Positions 23,268 to 31,319 of a stretch of DNA of 64,000 nt are shown in pieces. The position numbers and the translations under genes are program-made. This stretch comes from JAAXHB01 sp965221635 (GTDB taxonomy: Bacteria; Actinomycetota; Acidimicrobiia; Acidimicrobiales; Aldehydirespiratoraceae), in the NCBI GenBank assembly GCA_965221635.1, contig OZ244902.1:2480001-2544000 (forward strand), given 5' to 3'. The notes below the pieces were generated by a model. It searched no databases. It was not told the DNA's origin and was given only the letters and a program-made list of their open reading frames with translations. Each line of letters begins with the position of its first letter. Position 1 is the first letter of the stretch.

Positions 23268-23957
23268 ATGAACCAATCCACGATTGAGACGGTTGCCGTG
23301 CTTGATGACAACGCTGTTGACCGTGAGATGATGATCACCGCGGTCGAGGACGCCGGGTTCCACGCCTTTGTGCTGGAGTCGATGGATTCAGTGGATGAAG
23401 CACTGATCCAGGTGCGCACGCATGCTCAAGCTCTGGTGAGCGGCCACCACCTGGAGTGCGCCGGTGGTGCGAGCTTCACGGGTGCCGAGATTGTCAGTCG
23501 ATGCAACCAGGTGGAACGTATTCCTGCTGTGCTCGTCGCCGGTCACCGGGAGGCAGAGGAACGAACAGTTCGACGATTTTGTCGAGGCATTCCCGAGTTG
23601 GTCGCCAGAAGCGAACTGGACGCCGAACGCCTGGCCAGCGCCATCCACAATGCCCGCAAGGAGTTGCATGATTCGCCAACGAGAGAACGCAGGCCACACA
23701 GGGCGCTGGTGAAAATAACCCGTGTTCACCCTGACACCTCAGAGGTTGATGTGGTGGTGCCGCAGTGGGATCCCCACACGGAAGTCCGGGTGGCTATAGA
23801 GAACCTCGGAGACGCTGTTGAGCTGGACGATCCCACCGGTCTCCACGATGCATGGTTCCTCGGGTTTGTCAATACGGGCGCAGCGTCAAGCCGAGATCTC
23901 TACTTCGAGAATCTTGAGCCTGCTCCCGACGTGCCTGACGACTGGATGGCCGCATGA
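23268..23957 (+). CDS. Degenerate response-regulator receiver protein
   Basis: The 229-residue protein starts with a receiver-like domain (T-V-A-V-L-D-D-N-A-V-D-R near 6-17). The strand that should carry the phosphoacceptor Asp reads A-L-V-S-G-H-H-L, with Gly instead. The Thr/Ser strand (A-V-L-V-A-G) is roughly in place. The C-terminal ~80 residues form a separate beta-rich region ending D-D-W-M-A-A. It probably works without phosphorylation. It has a GGGGGAGA ribosome site and overlaps the MBL-like fragment by ATGA. Confidence 0.65.
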   Translation: MNQSTIETVAVLDDNAVDREMMITAVEDAGFHAFVLESMDSVDEALIQVRTHAQALVSGHHLECAGGASFTGAEIVSRCNQVERIPAVLVAGHREAEERTVRRFCRGIPELVARSELDAERLASAIHNARKELHDSPTRERRPHRALVKITRVHPDTSEVDVVVPQWDPHTEVRVAIENLGDAVELDDPTGLHDAWFLGFVNTGAASSRDLYFENLEPAPDVPDDWMAA

Positions 23958-24145
23958 ACGAGGTGGTCTTGCTTGATGTGGGTCACGGCAACTCCACCTT
24001 GATCACACATAATGGCGACGTGGTCGTAGTGGACGCACCGCGTGCGGGGCGGGCGGGGGTCAAGATGTGGGGAACACCGGCTACACAGGTGGCGAGATCC
24101 GATGACACCCTCCAGCGATCAGAGCAACCCGGAGCAGGCGGTTAG
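23954..24145 (+). pseudogene. Truncated metallo-beta-lactamase-fold (ComEC-like) hydrolase
   Basis: The frame starts at an ATGA overlap with the receiver gene. It encodes N-E-V-V-L-L-D-V-G-H-G-N-S-T-L-I, then G-D-V-V-V-V-D-A. This is the first beta hairpin of ComEC-type metallo-hydrolases. Homology ends by about residue 30, before the H-x-H-x-D-H metal motif, and the tail runs into the next gene. The partner of the receiver protein has been lost. Confidence 0.55.
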
Positions 24146-25442
24146 CGCTGGGGCGCACGGCGTGGGGCGGCGGGTTCGCTCGGCGCGAGGCGGGGGCGGG
24201 CCTTGGGATCGGCGTGGGTTCCTTACTGCTGGTGGCGCTGCTTTGGCGGCGATTCTTGGTGGGTGTGGTGGCGACTCCGGTAGTGGGGTGTCCGCGCCTG
24301 GTACCACTACTGGCGGATCGGGGGGCGCTCGGGATGAAACCCCGACTCCGACTGGTGGTGAGGACTCGTCGGGGAGGTCTGTGATCATTGTGGGGGCGGG
24401 CGCTGCGGGCATGTCGGCCGCGCATCTGTTGCGTCGAAACGGTTATGACGTGCGCATTCTTGAGGCGGCGCCCACCTACGGCGGGCGCATCAAACACGAC
24501 CGAGAGTTTGCGGACTTCCCGATCTCTTTGGGCGGGGAGTGGGTTCACGTGGAGGAGCAAATCCTCGACGAGATCGTCGCCGACCCTGGCGTTGACGTGA
24601 GCACCGAACTGGTGCGCTACGGGCCTTCGGATCAGGTGGCGTTCGTTGAGGGCGACTCGATCGAACTGGCCCCGGCGGTGCCGAACATGTTCGGCGTGGA
24701 CTCGAAGTTCGTGGGATCAAGCTGGTTGGACTTCTTCGAGGTGTACATCCTGCCGGGCGTCGCCGACGCCATGACCTTCAACACACAGATAGTGGAGATC
24801 GATCACAGCGGCGACACGGTGGTGCTCACCGACGCCGCCGGAGACCGCCACGAAGCGGACCACGTGATCGTGACCGTTCCGCTGCGAATCCTGCAACGGC
24901 GCGACATCACCTTCGTGCCGCCCCTCGACGCCGAACGTCTCGACGTGATCGACTCGGCCACGGTTTGGAGCGGCTTCAAGGCGTTCTTCGAGTTCTCCGA
25001 GGGCTTCTACCCGGCTGCCATCGCGTTCGATGACACCGACACACGAGAAGGCCAGCGCCTGTTCTACGACGCCGCGCACGGTCAACAAACCGACCAGAAC
25101 ATCCTCGGGCTGTTCTCGGTGGGAGTGCAGGCCGAGCGATACATCGCCATGAGCCAGGACGACTTCCTCGCCGATGTGCTCGCCGAGCTCGACGCGGCCT
25201 ACGACGGGGCCGCGTCGCGCACATATGTGCGTCACATCGTGCAGAACTGGAACGACGAGCCGTTCATCGGCGGCGCATACCTCGCCGACTACGAGTCCTA
25301 CATAACCAGTCGCCGCCTGGCCGAACCGGCAGGGGAGCGGCTCTACTTCGCCGGCAGCGAGTACACGTTCTTCCACGACTGGAGCTCGGTACACACCGCA
25401 GCAAGATCCGCGGCGGATGTGGTGAACCTGATCCTGGGCTGA
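24102..25442 (+). CDS. Flavin monoamine-oxidase-family lipoprotein with Tat signal
   Basis: The 446-residue protein begins with a twin-arginine signal (D-R-R-G-F-L-T-A-G-G near 36-45) and a lipobox I-L-G-G-C ending at Cys55. It would be exported folded and anchored as a lipoprotein. A FAD-binding motif V-G-A-G-A-A-G-M-S and the amine-oxidase C-terminal motif (Y-F-A-G-S-E-Y) follow. It should oxidise an amine outside the cytoplasm to aldehyde, ammonia and peroxide. The start at 24102 places the Tat signal normally. Confidence 0.85.
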   Translation: MTPSSDQSNPEQAVSAGAHGVGRRVRSARGGGGPWDRRGFLTAGGAALAAILGGCGGDSGSGVSAPGTTTGGSGGARDETPTPTGGEDSSGRSVIIVGAGAAGMSAAHLLRRNGYDVRILEAAPTYGGRIKHDREFADFPISLGGEWVHVEEQILDEIVADPGVDVSTELVRYGPSDQVAFVEGDSIELAPAVPNMFGVDSKFVGSSWLDFFEVYILPGVADAMTFNTQIVEIDHSGDTVVLTDAAGDRHEADHVIVTVPLRILQRRDITFVPPLDAERLDVIDSATVWSGFKAFFEFSEGFYPAAIAFDDTDTREGQRLFYDAAHGQQTDQNILGLFSVGVQAERYIAMSQDDFLADVLAELDAAYDGAASRTYVRHIVQNWNDEPFIGGAYLADYESYITSRRLAEPAGERLYFAGSEYTFFHDWSSVHTAARSAADVVNLILG

Positions 25443-25570
25443 GCCAGCGGTCCCAGCGCTGCCATGCCAGGCCCACGAACAACGCAGAGGGGCACCAAGC
25501 GGTCGCTCACGAACCGCTGACCCGGAGACCTCTGGTCAACAGCCCACAAGGGGTGACGTAACCATGGGCA

Positions 25571-25975
25571 TTGCCTACGCTATGGATCCCGGCCCCGCCG
25601 CCAATCGATCGGACTGCAACCGTGAACACCATCGCCTGTCTGATCCAAACTGGAGGCTCCGCAGCAGAGTGCGAGGCCGAACTCGAGCAACGCCTGCGAC
25701 AGAACCACGCCGATCAGCTCAACGGTGCCGAAGTTGCGGTGACTTGGTGGCGCATCGGACCCGGATTGATGTTCACCGGCGGGGAACCCAGCCGCACTGC
25801 GGTGCTCACCTGCACGATGGACGGGCCGATGCCTCTGCCTCAGCGGGAGTCCTACATGCGCGCGGTGTGCGATCTGTGGACCGAGATCACCGGATGCACC
25901 GACCACGAGATCGTGGTGTCAATCACAGAAACCGGCGGGGAAGATGCCCCGCACGACACGAAACAACGAAGCTGA
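25571..25975 (+). CDS. Tautomerase-superfamily protein, subunit 1
   Basis: The 134-residue protein begins at TTG and reads M-P-T-L-W-I, placing Pro directly after the initiator. In the tautomerase superfamily Pro1 is the catalytic base. The end of the protein (A-V-C-D-L-W-T-E-I-T-G) resembles 4-oxalocrotonate tautomerase-like helices. The stop overlaps the next start (TGATG), so two subunits are translated together, as in heteromeric dehalogenase-type tautomerases. Confidence 0.6.
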   Translation: MPTLWIPAPPPIDRTATVNTIACLIQTGGSAAECEAELEQRLRQNHADQLNGAEVAVTWWRIGPGLMFTGGEPSRTAVLTCTMDGPMPLPQRESYMRAVCDLWTEITGCTDHEIVVSITETGGEDAPHDTKQRS

Positions 25976-26364
25976 TGCCCTTCTACCTCGCACTAATCCG
26001 CCCCGATGTCCTGGCCGTGGAGCGCCGACAGGCGCTTGCGAACGACGTCACCACCCTTCACTGCGATGTGACCGGGGCACCCCGGACGTTCGTGCATGTG
26101 CTGTTCATGATCGACAACGACCGTCTGCCCCACGATGTCGATTGCTCATACCTTGCGAGGATCCGTTCGGGACGAACGCCGGAACAAAAGCAAGAAATCG
26201 CTGTCGGGCTTCGCCGCCTCACAGCGAATCAAGCAGACATCACCGAGGCGGCCATTGCCGTGAAGATCGAAGAGGTCGACGCATCGTTCGTGATGGAAGG
26301 GGGACAACTCCTCCCAGAACCGGGCACCCCTGAAGAAGAAGCCTGGAAAACCGGCGGCTGCTGA
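25975..26364 (+). CDS. Tautomerase-superfamily protein (cis-CaaD-like), subunit 2
   Basis: The 129-residue protein starts M-P-F-Y-L with the catalytic Pro. It carries F-V-H-V-L-F-M-I, an Arg in I-R-S-G-R-T-P-E-Q-K and a Glu in the tail (E-G-G-Q-L-L-P-E-P-G). This matches the tautomerase_3/cis-3-chloroacrylic-acid-dehalogenase layout. Halo-acrylate or malonate-semialdehyde chemistry is possible, but keto-enol tautomerisation is equally likely. It ends just before a convergent phosphotransferase gene. Confidence 0.7.
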   Translation: MPFYLALIRPDVLAVERRQALANDVTTLHCDVTGAPRTFVHVLFMIDNDRLPHDVDCSYLARIRSGRTPEQKQEIAVGLRRLTANQADITEAAIAVKIEEVDASFVMEGGQLLPEPGTPEEEAWKTGGC

Positions 26365-26471
26365 ACATCCCGGCGGAACACAAGCAAGGTCGTGCTGTGA
26401 GCGCTGGGCGTTGCGGCAACTCCCGAACATCCCCGCGCAGCACAACCGGATCTGCGAACGGGCCAACCCGG

Positions 26472-27893
26472 CTAGGAACCCAGGATCGGTTCGAGCCGGT
26501 GGAACAGTGGGTTGGTGTCGTCGGGTTCGGTGCCCGCGATGAGCATGCATGTTCGCAGCATTCGTCGGTGCATGGCACCTGTCAACTCGGCGTCGTGGGC
26601 GGCATCGCCCTGCGCGATCACCGCGAGGATGGCGTCGTCGGCTGAAGACAAGTCGTGATGGGTCTCGCCGGTGATTGCCTCGATGTCGGCCACGGTCTCG
26701 CGTTCGAACCATGCACGGTGTCGCCCATGGTTCAACAAGAACGAGGGGATGCCCTGGAGCAGGTCGCGTTCCCACTTCTCGAACGCCGTCGATGTCGGGA
26801 GGCGTCCGATGTCGTTGACCAGTTTCCTCAGACCGGATTCCTCGATGGGGCTGATCGACCCGGCACCCATGGTGAGATGATGGTCAAGGGCCACACCCTC
26901 GTATTCGGCGACCGCTTCGAGCGCCCTTCGGGGAATGCTCGCGGATTCGAGCAGGCCCTCCATCCAGTCCGCGCCTTGGGTGTTGGCGTCCATGAACCAC
27001 TTGCTTGCGATCCCTGACAGTTGCAGAAAGTTCGCGGTGTGGTAGCACACCACCCGGTGGTCCACCGGCTTCCCGCTTGCCTGCTCGTAGCGCCGATACA
27101 GCGCAGGGATGTCTCCCATGTTCTCGTAGGGATGGCGGCCCCGAAAGCAGGCGAGATCCCAGTGGGTGTCACCCACTGATGCGATCTCGAAGTCGGTTAG
27201 TGCCGCCACGTTGGGGCCTGCCGACATGAACTGTCCCGCATCACCGGCGATGAAGCCTCCCTCGGTGCGGTGCTGTGGGACGTTGCGCCGAAGCCACGAC
27301 TGAATGAACGCCAATGGCGGGTCGATGACGTTGGTTGCCTCGCCGTTGCGGTAGTAGCGCTCGGTGTCTCGAAGCGCCACCTCCTGGGCTGACACCAACT
27401 CTCTGAACCCGCGAATGTGGGTGAACTCGCTCACCGGCACGGCATGCATCTGCGCGAGATGGTCCATGTAGCTGAGCATCGCCTGCCAGCGCTCGTCGCT
27501 CATGGTGGTGGGGTTGTGGATTGCGGTGTGGATGTAGCCGATGTCGCGGGCGTCGGTGTCGATGAACTCCATGACGATCGCCTTGGGTTCCTCGATCCAG
27601 CCGTACACATGCGGCACCCGGATGCCGTTGCGCTCCAGGGCCTGAAGGATCAGCATCTCGTTGTGCAGGATGAAGGGATTGGTGATGGGCCGATCGCCGC
27701 GAACGAACACATTGCTGGTCTCGCCGTCACGCTGGTAGGAGACCTTCCACTGCGGCCTCCAGCGCGCCTCACGCTGCATGTCGGTCACTTCACCGCCAAG
27801 ATGCTCGCGTATCCAGGTACGTATTCCCGCGTGCTGTTTGGCCTCCACCTCATAGAGGTCCGGCTCGGGCGTGTGGGCTGTTGGCTCGTTCAT
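26472..27893 (-). CDS. Aminoglycoside-phosphotransferase-like kinase with altered active site
   Basis: The 473-residue protein has a protein-kinase-like N-lobe (V-F-V-R-G-D then N-E-M-L-I-L-Q-A-L) and C-lobe (L-T-D-F-E-I-A-S-V-G-D-T-H-W-D-L-A). The catalytic loop reads A-G-D-A-G-Q-F rather than H-G-D-x4-N, so the Brenner His and metal-binding Asn are replaced. A ~180-residue C-terminal extension is unusual for the family. It is divergent from the MttB gene and may act on a choline- or amine-type metabolite. The start at 27893 was chosen over 28022 because homology begins there. Confidence 0.72.
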   Translation of the reverse strand: MNEPTAHTPEPDLYEVEAKQHAGIRTWIREHLGGEVTDMQREARWRPQWKVSYQRDGETSNVFVRGDRPITNPFILHNEMLILQALERNGIRVPHVYGWIEEPKAIVMEFIDTDARDIGYIHTAIHNPTTMSDERWQAMLSYMDHLAQMHAVPVSEFTHIRGFRELVSAQEVALRDTERYYRNGEATNVIDPPLAFIQSWLRRNVPQHRTEGGFIAGDAGQFMSAGPNVAALTDFEIASVGDTHWDLACFRGRHPYENMGDIPALYRRYEQASGKPVDHRVVCYHTANFLQLSGIASKWFMDANTQGADWMEGLLESASIPRRALEAVAEYEGVALDHHLTMGAGSISPIEESGLRKLVNDIGRLPTSTAFEKWERDLLQGIPSFLLNHGRHRAWFERETVADIEAITGETHHDLSSADDAILAVIAQGDAAHDAELTGAMHRRMLRTCMLIAGTEPDDTNPLFHRLEPILGS

Positions 27894-28203
27894 CGGGTGT
27901 CCCCCACGGTGTTGATCTATGAGTTGACGTGCGTCGTAGTGCGCATTGTGCCTGAGTATTTCAGGCAGTGGCCAAGCATGGAACCTGGACCGCAACCGGC
28001 GCGCAGCGTGGTCGGCTCCCAACTCATCGTGCTAGCGGGGGACTTCAAGCAACGCCACGAGCAGCACACGTCGGCTTCGAACACGGCCTTCATCTGGAGT
28101 CTCAGCGGTCGAGGAATGACACCCATTTTCTGAAATGGCATGATTTGAGCGCGCATCGAGTGCTGCAAATCGGCTCTGTTCTGGGCGGGTGGTGGCGCAT
28201 AGC
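27894..28203. other. 310-bp divergent control region between phosphotransferase and MttB genes
   Basis: No gene is seen. Two perfect hairpin palindromes lie here: TGCCTGA-GTATT-TCAGGCA (27949-27967) and CCATTT-TCTG-AAATGG (28123-28138). The first could be an operator for a dimeric regulator. The second lies 66 bp before the MttB start. Confidence 0.5.
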
Positions 28204-29763
28204 ATGACTGGGGTGGCTGGTTCGACGGCTTCTGTTCGCGCCTCGCGGCGTGGTCGCGGAAGGCGGGTGCGCGCTGGTGCCGGCAGCGGCCCGGCGGTTG
28301 CCGGCGAGCCGGTGGTGCTTCGCAATCGGTTGCCTGCTTATGAGCCGTTCAGCGAAGAACAGATCAGCGCCATTGAGCGCCATGCCGATCGGATCCTCGA
28401 CGAGGTGGGCGTGGAGTTCCGTGGCGACGACGAAGCCCTGGAGTTGTTCCGGGCCGCGGGGGCTCGGGTGGATGGCGAGCGGGTGCGCTTCGAGCCGGGT
28501 TTGGCGGCGCAACTTTGTTCGACCGCTCCCGCGTCGTTTGACATGTGGGGCCGTGACGGTCGGCGGGTGCCGATCGGCGGCAATGCGGTTGTGTTCCTTC
28601 CGGCTTACGGGCCACCGTTCGTGACCGACCTCGACGCCGGTCGCCGGTATGCGACGCTCGAGGATTTCGAGAACATCGTGAAGCTCACCTATGCCACGCC
28701 GTGGTTGCATCACTCCGGTGGCACGGTGTGTGAACCGGTTGACGTGGCGGTCAACAAACGCCACCTCGACATGACCTACGCGCATCTGCGGTGGTCTACC
28801 AAGCCGTTCATGGGCGCGGTGACCGCACCGCAGCGGGCGCAGGACTCGATCGAGATGGCGCGGATCGTGTTCGGCGCCGAGTTCATGGAGTCCAACTGTG
28901 TGATCCAGGGCAACATCAACGTGAACAGTCCACTGGTGTGGGATCACGTGATGAGCGGCGCTCTCAAGGCTTACGCCCGCGCAAACCAGGGTTGTGTGAT
29001 CTCGCCGTTCATAATCGGTGGCGCCATGGGGCCGGTGACCATTCCGGCGCTGGTGGCTCAGGCTCATGCCGAGGCGATGACCGGTATTGCGCTCGCTCAG
29101 TTGGTGCGGGCGGGGTCGCCGATGGTGTACGGCAACTTCTTGACGACGATGAATCTGCGCTCGGGTGCGCCCACCTTCGGCACCGCCGAGGGCACCCTGG
29201 CCACTTATGCGATCGGTCAACTCGCCCGCCGTCTCGGTTTGCCGTTGCGTTGCGGCGCTCACTACACGGCGTCCAAGGTTGGTGACGCCCAGGCGATGCA
29301 GGAATCCGCGGACGCGATGTCGGCGGGGATCCTGGCCGGAACGAACTACGTGATCCACGCCGCGGGTTGGCTCGAGGGCGGCCTCACGTTCGGGTACGAG
29401 AAGTTCGCCATGGACGTCGACCGGTGCGCAATGTTGCACAAACAGCTCGGTGGACTAACCGTGGACGACGAGCAACTGGCCATGGACGCCTACCAGGAAG
29501 CCGGCCCCGGCGGCAACTACCTGAGCTGTGCGCACACGATGCGCAACTACGCCACCGCCAACCACGAATCAACCCTCGCCGACACCAACAGCTTCGAACA
29601 GTGGACAGATGACGGCGCCCTTCACATGCAACAGCGCGCCAACCGCCAATGGCGCCAGATGCTGTCCGACTACGAACCCCCACCCATCAACGACGCGGTG
29701 GATCGAGAGCTGCAAGCCTTCATGGAGCACCGCAAGAACGCCACCCCAGATGCCTGGTACTAA
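28204..29763 (+). CDS. mttB: MttB-type trimethylamine/betaine:corrinoid methyltransferase, non-pyrrolysine
   Basis: The 519-residue protein belongs to the MttB (COG5598) family. It has an N-terminal helical part (I-S-A-I-E-R-H-A-D-R-I-L-D-E-V-G-V) and a TIM barrel with conserved G-G-A-M-G-P-V-T and N-Y-V-I-H-A-A-G segments. There is no in-frame TAG, so it lacks pyrrolysine and is closer to MtgB-like glycine-betaine or other quaternary-amine methyltransferases. It would move a methyl group to a corrinoid protein. No corrinoid protein is encoded nearby, but a GcvT-like protein follows. A GTG at 28189 is an alternative start. Confidence 0.85.
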   Translation: MTGVAGSTASVRASRRGRGRRVRAGAGSGPAVAGEPVVLRNRLPAYEPFSEEQISAIERHADRILDEVGVEFRGDDEALELFRAAGARVDGERVRFEPGLAAQLCSTAPASFDMWGRDGRRVPIGGNAVVFLPAYGPPFVTDLDAGRRYATLEDFENIVKLTYATPWLHHSGGTVCEPVDVAVNKRHLDMTYAHLRWSTKPFMGAVTAPQRAQDSIEMARIVFGAEFMESNCVIQGNINVNSPLVWDHVMSGALKAYARANQGCVISPFIIGGAMGPVTIPALVAQAHAEAMTGIALAQLVRAGSPMVYGNFLTTMNLRSGAPTFGTAEGTLATYAIGQLARRLGLPLRCGAHYTASKVGDAQAMQESADAMSAGILAGTNYVIHAAGWLEGGLTFGYEKFAMDVDRCAMLHKQLGGLTVDDEQLAMDAYQEAGPGGNYLSCAHTMRNYATANHESTLADTNSFEQWTDDGALHMQQRANRQWRQMLSDYEPPPINDAVDRELQAFMEHRKNATPDAWY

Positions 29764-29830
29764 TGGGTACTGGCTGGTACCGGCTGGTGCTTTCTCGTGC
29801 TAATCGGTACTTCCTGGTAGGTACTGGTAA
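29751..29830 (+). repeat. GGTAC-rich repeat after the MttB gene
   Basis: GGTAC occurs five times in about 80 bp, at irregular spacing, beginning in the last codons of the gene. Some copies can pair with each other. It may form a weak 3' structure, but no clear terminator is seen. Confidence 0.5.
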
Positions 29831-29885
29831 TGAACGCTTGCGACTGAACCGTGACCACCGAGCAACCAATCGTCGCCCCCGGATC

Positions 29886-29996
29886 AACCGACCGCCGACA
29901 CTCGCCAACCGACCTCTGAGCGCAGATCCACAGACCAAGAGCCGCTGACAGCGGGCAACCGACCACCAGCCGACCGCTGACAGAGCACAACCGACC
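29886..29996 (+). repeat. Four copies of AACCGACC before the GcvT-like gene
   Basis: AACCGACC occurs at 29886-29893, 29907-29914, 29957-29964 and 29989-29996, with related GCCGACC and CCGCTGACAG pieces between. The array ends just before the AAGGAG ribosome site of the next gene. It could be an array of regulator sites or a low-complexity leader. Confidence 0.55.
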
Positions 29997-30011
29997 AAGG
30001 AGCCGAAACCG

Positions 30012-31118
30012 ATGACCGAAGAACTTTCCCGCACCTCAGCGCTGGCAGACCGTCACCGTGCCCTCGGTTCGGGTCTGGAGGACTGGAACGGCATGGGCAC
30101 CGCCTGGGAGTACGACACCGACCCCAACGTGGAGCATGACGCAATCCGCGAGGCCGCGGGCATGTTCGACATGTCGCCGCTGAAGAAGGTGCGTGTGACC
30201 GGCCCCGACGCCACCGCGGTGGTCGACCACACCCACAGCCGTGATCTGAGCCGCCTCAGCGTCGGCCAGTCCGCGTACGGCGCCGTGCTCACCGAGGCCG
30301 GAACCATGGCCGACGACGCCATCGCGTTCAACAACGGCGCCGAGAACTGGCTGTTCGTTCACGGTTCGGGCGCCTCGATGGAACTTCTCGAAGACTCGGC
30401 CCAGGGCAGGAACGTGTCGATCGAACTAGACGACGATCTCCACATCATCTCCCTGCAAGGCCCCGCGGCTCTCGGCCTCCTCGAAGCCAACACCGACGCA
30501 CACCTGCCGCCGGTTCGTTACTTCCACCATGTGGAGGCCCGCCTGTTCGCAAGGCCGGCGATGATCAGTCGCACCGGCTACTCAGGTGAGCGGGGATATG
30601 AGATATTCGTGTCGGCTGATGACGCCGTTGCCGTCTGGGATGCCATCCTCGTGGCGGGCGCCGAGGCCGGTGTGATGCCGTGCTCGTTCGCCGCGCTCGA
30701 CAAGGTGAGAGTGGAAGCAGCGCTGTTGTTCTACGGATATGACATGACCGACGAGCACCACCCGAGCGAGGTGGGCCTCGGTTGGGCGCTGTCGCGCGGC
30801 GGCGCCGACTACCGAGGCAAGGAAGCCGCCCTGGCCGCGATCGGCAATGAGCGATTCGTGGGCGCAGGGATCGTGGTCGACCACCACGACATGATCGCCG
30901 GTGGCGAAACCCTCCAACTCAACGGCGCCAACGTCGGCACGGTCAACAGTCCCGCTTTCTCCCACCGCCTCAACAAGAGCCTCGCCCTGGTCCACCTGGC
31001 CCCGTCCGCGGCCAAACCCGGAACAGCCCTAACCGTGGTAGGCGACGACGCCGAGTACAACGCAACAGTCGCAGAGATCCCATTCTTCGACCCAAAAAAG
31101 ATCCGCACCCACGCATAA
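30012..31118 (+). CDS. GcvT-like aminomethyltransferase/demethylase
   Basis: The 368-residue protein has the full GcvT fold. The folate-site acidic pair is Asp101-Asp102 (G-T-M-A-D-D) and the family motif S-R-T-G-Y-S-G-E-R-G-Y-E lies near 190. It is as long as DMSP demethylase DmdA, but its motifs match glycine-cleavage T-protein rather than DmdA, which as I recall has a different R-S-G-W segment. Paired with MttB it may pass a methyl or methylene unit to tetrahydrofolate. It has a clear AAGGAG ribosome site. The last codons shift to A-ending types. Confidence 0.82.
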   Translation: MTEELSRTSALADRHRALGSGLEDWNGMGTAWEYDTDPNVEHDAIREAAGMFDMSPLKKVRVTGPDATAVVDHTHSRDLSRLSVGQSAYGAVLTEAGTMADDAIAFNNGAENWLFVHGSGASMELLEDSAQGRNVSIELDDDLHIISLQGPAALGLLEANTDAHLPPVRYFHHVEARLFARPAMISRTGYSGERGYEIFVSADDAVAVWDAILVAGAEAGVMPCSFAALDKVRVEAALLFYGYDMTDEHHPSEVGLGWALSRGGADYRGKEAALAAIGNERFVGAGIVVDHHDMIAGGETLQLNGANVGTVNSPAFSHRLNKSLALVHLAPSAAKPGTALTVVGDDAEYNATVAEIPFFDPKKIRTHA

Positions 31119-31319
31119 CGTCCAAATCTCACCGCGGCGAAGCTGCGTGCTGATCACCTGATGGAGCCGAGGCTGACTTGGAGAGACGTTTCGCTGGGAC
31201 TGTCGCGCAGGCCGTTGACGTGGGTCGACGATCAGGGTGTGTGCCTCGGGCGCCGCTGACCAGACACCCTCGGAGCTGATCGTTCGTTGTTCCGGCGCAG
31301 CAGCGCCCTGGTGGGCGTG

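Noticed and set aside
26360..26450. Imperfect direct repeat (GAACATCCC and ACACAA pieces) between convergent genes
   Set aside because: Similarity is partial and short and no function or mobile-element signature accompanies it.
28204..29763. Pyrrolysine-containing MttB
   Set aside because: The frame has no internal TAG codon.
30012..31118. DMSP demethylase DmdA, suggested by length (368 residues) and the nearby DMSP lyase
   Set aside because: The motifs G-T-M-A-D-D and R-T-G-Y-S-G-E-R-G-Y-E are those of GcvT-type proteins; the DmdA-type segment is not present.
31294..31307. GGCGC-AGCA-GCGCC hairpin as terminator between the GcvT-like and ABC genes
   Set aside because: The stem is only 5 bp in GC-rich DNA, with no T-run, and could easily arise by chance.
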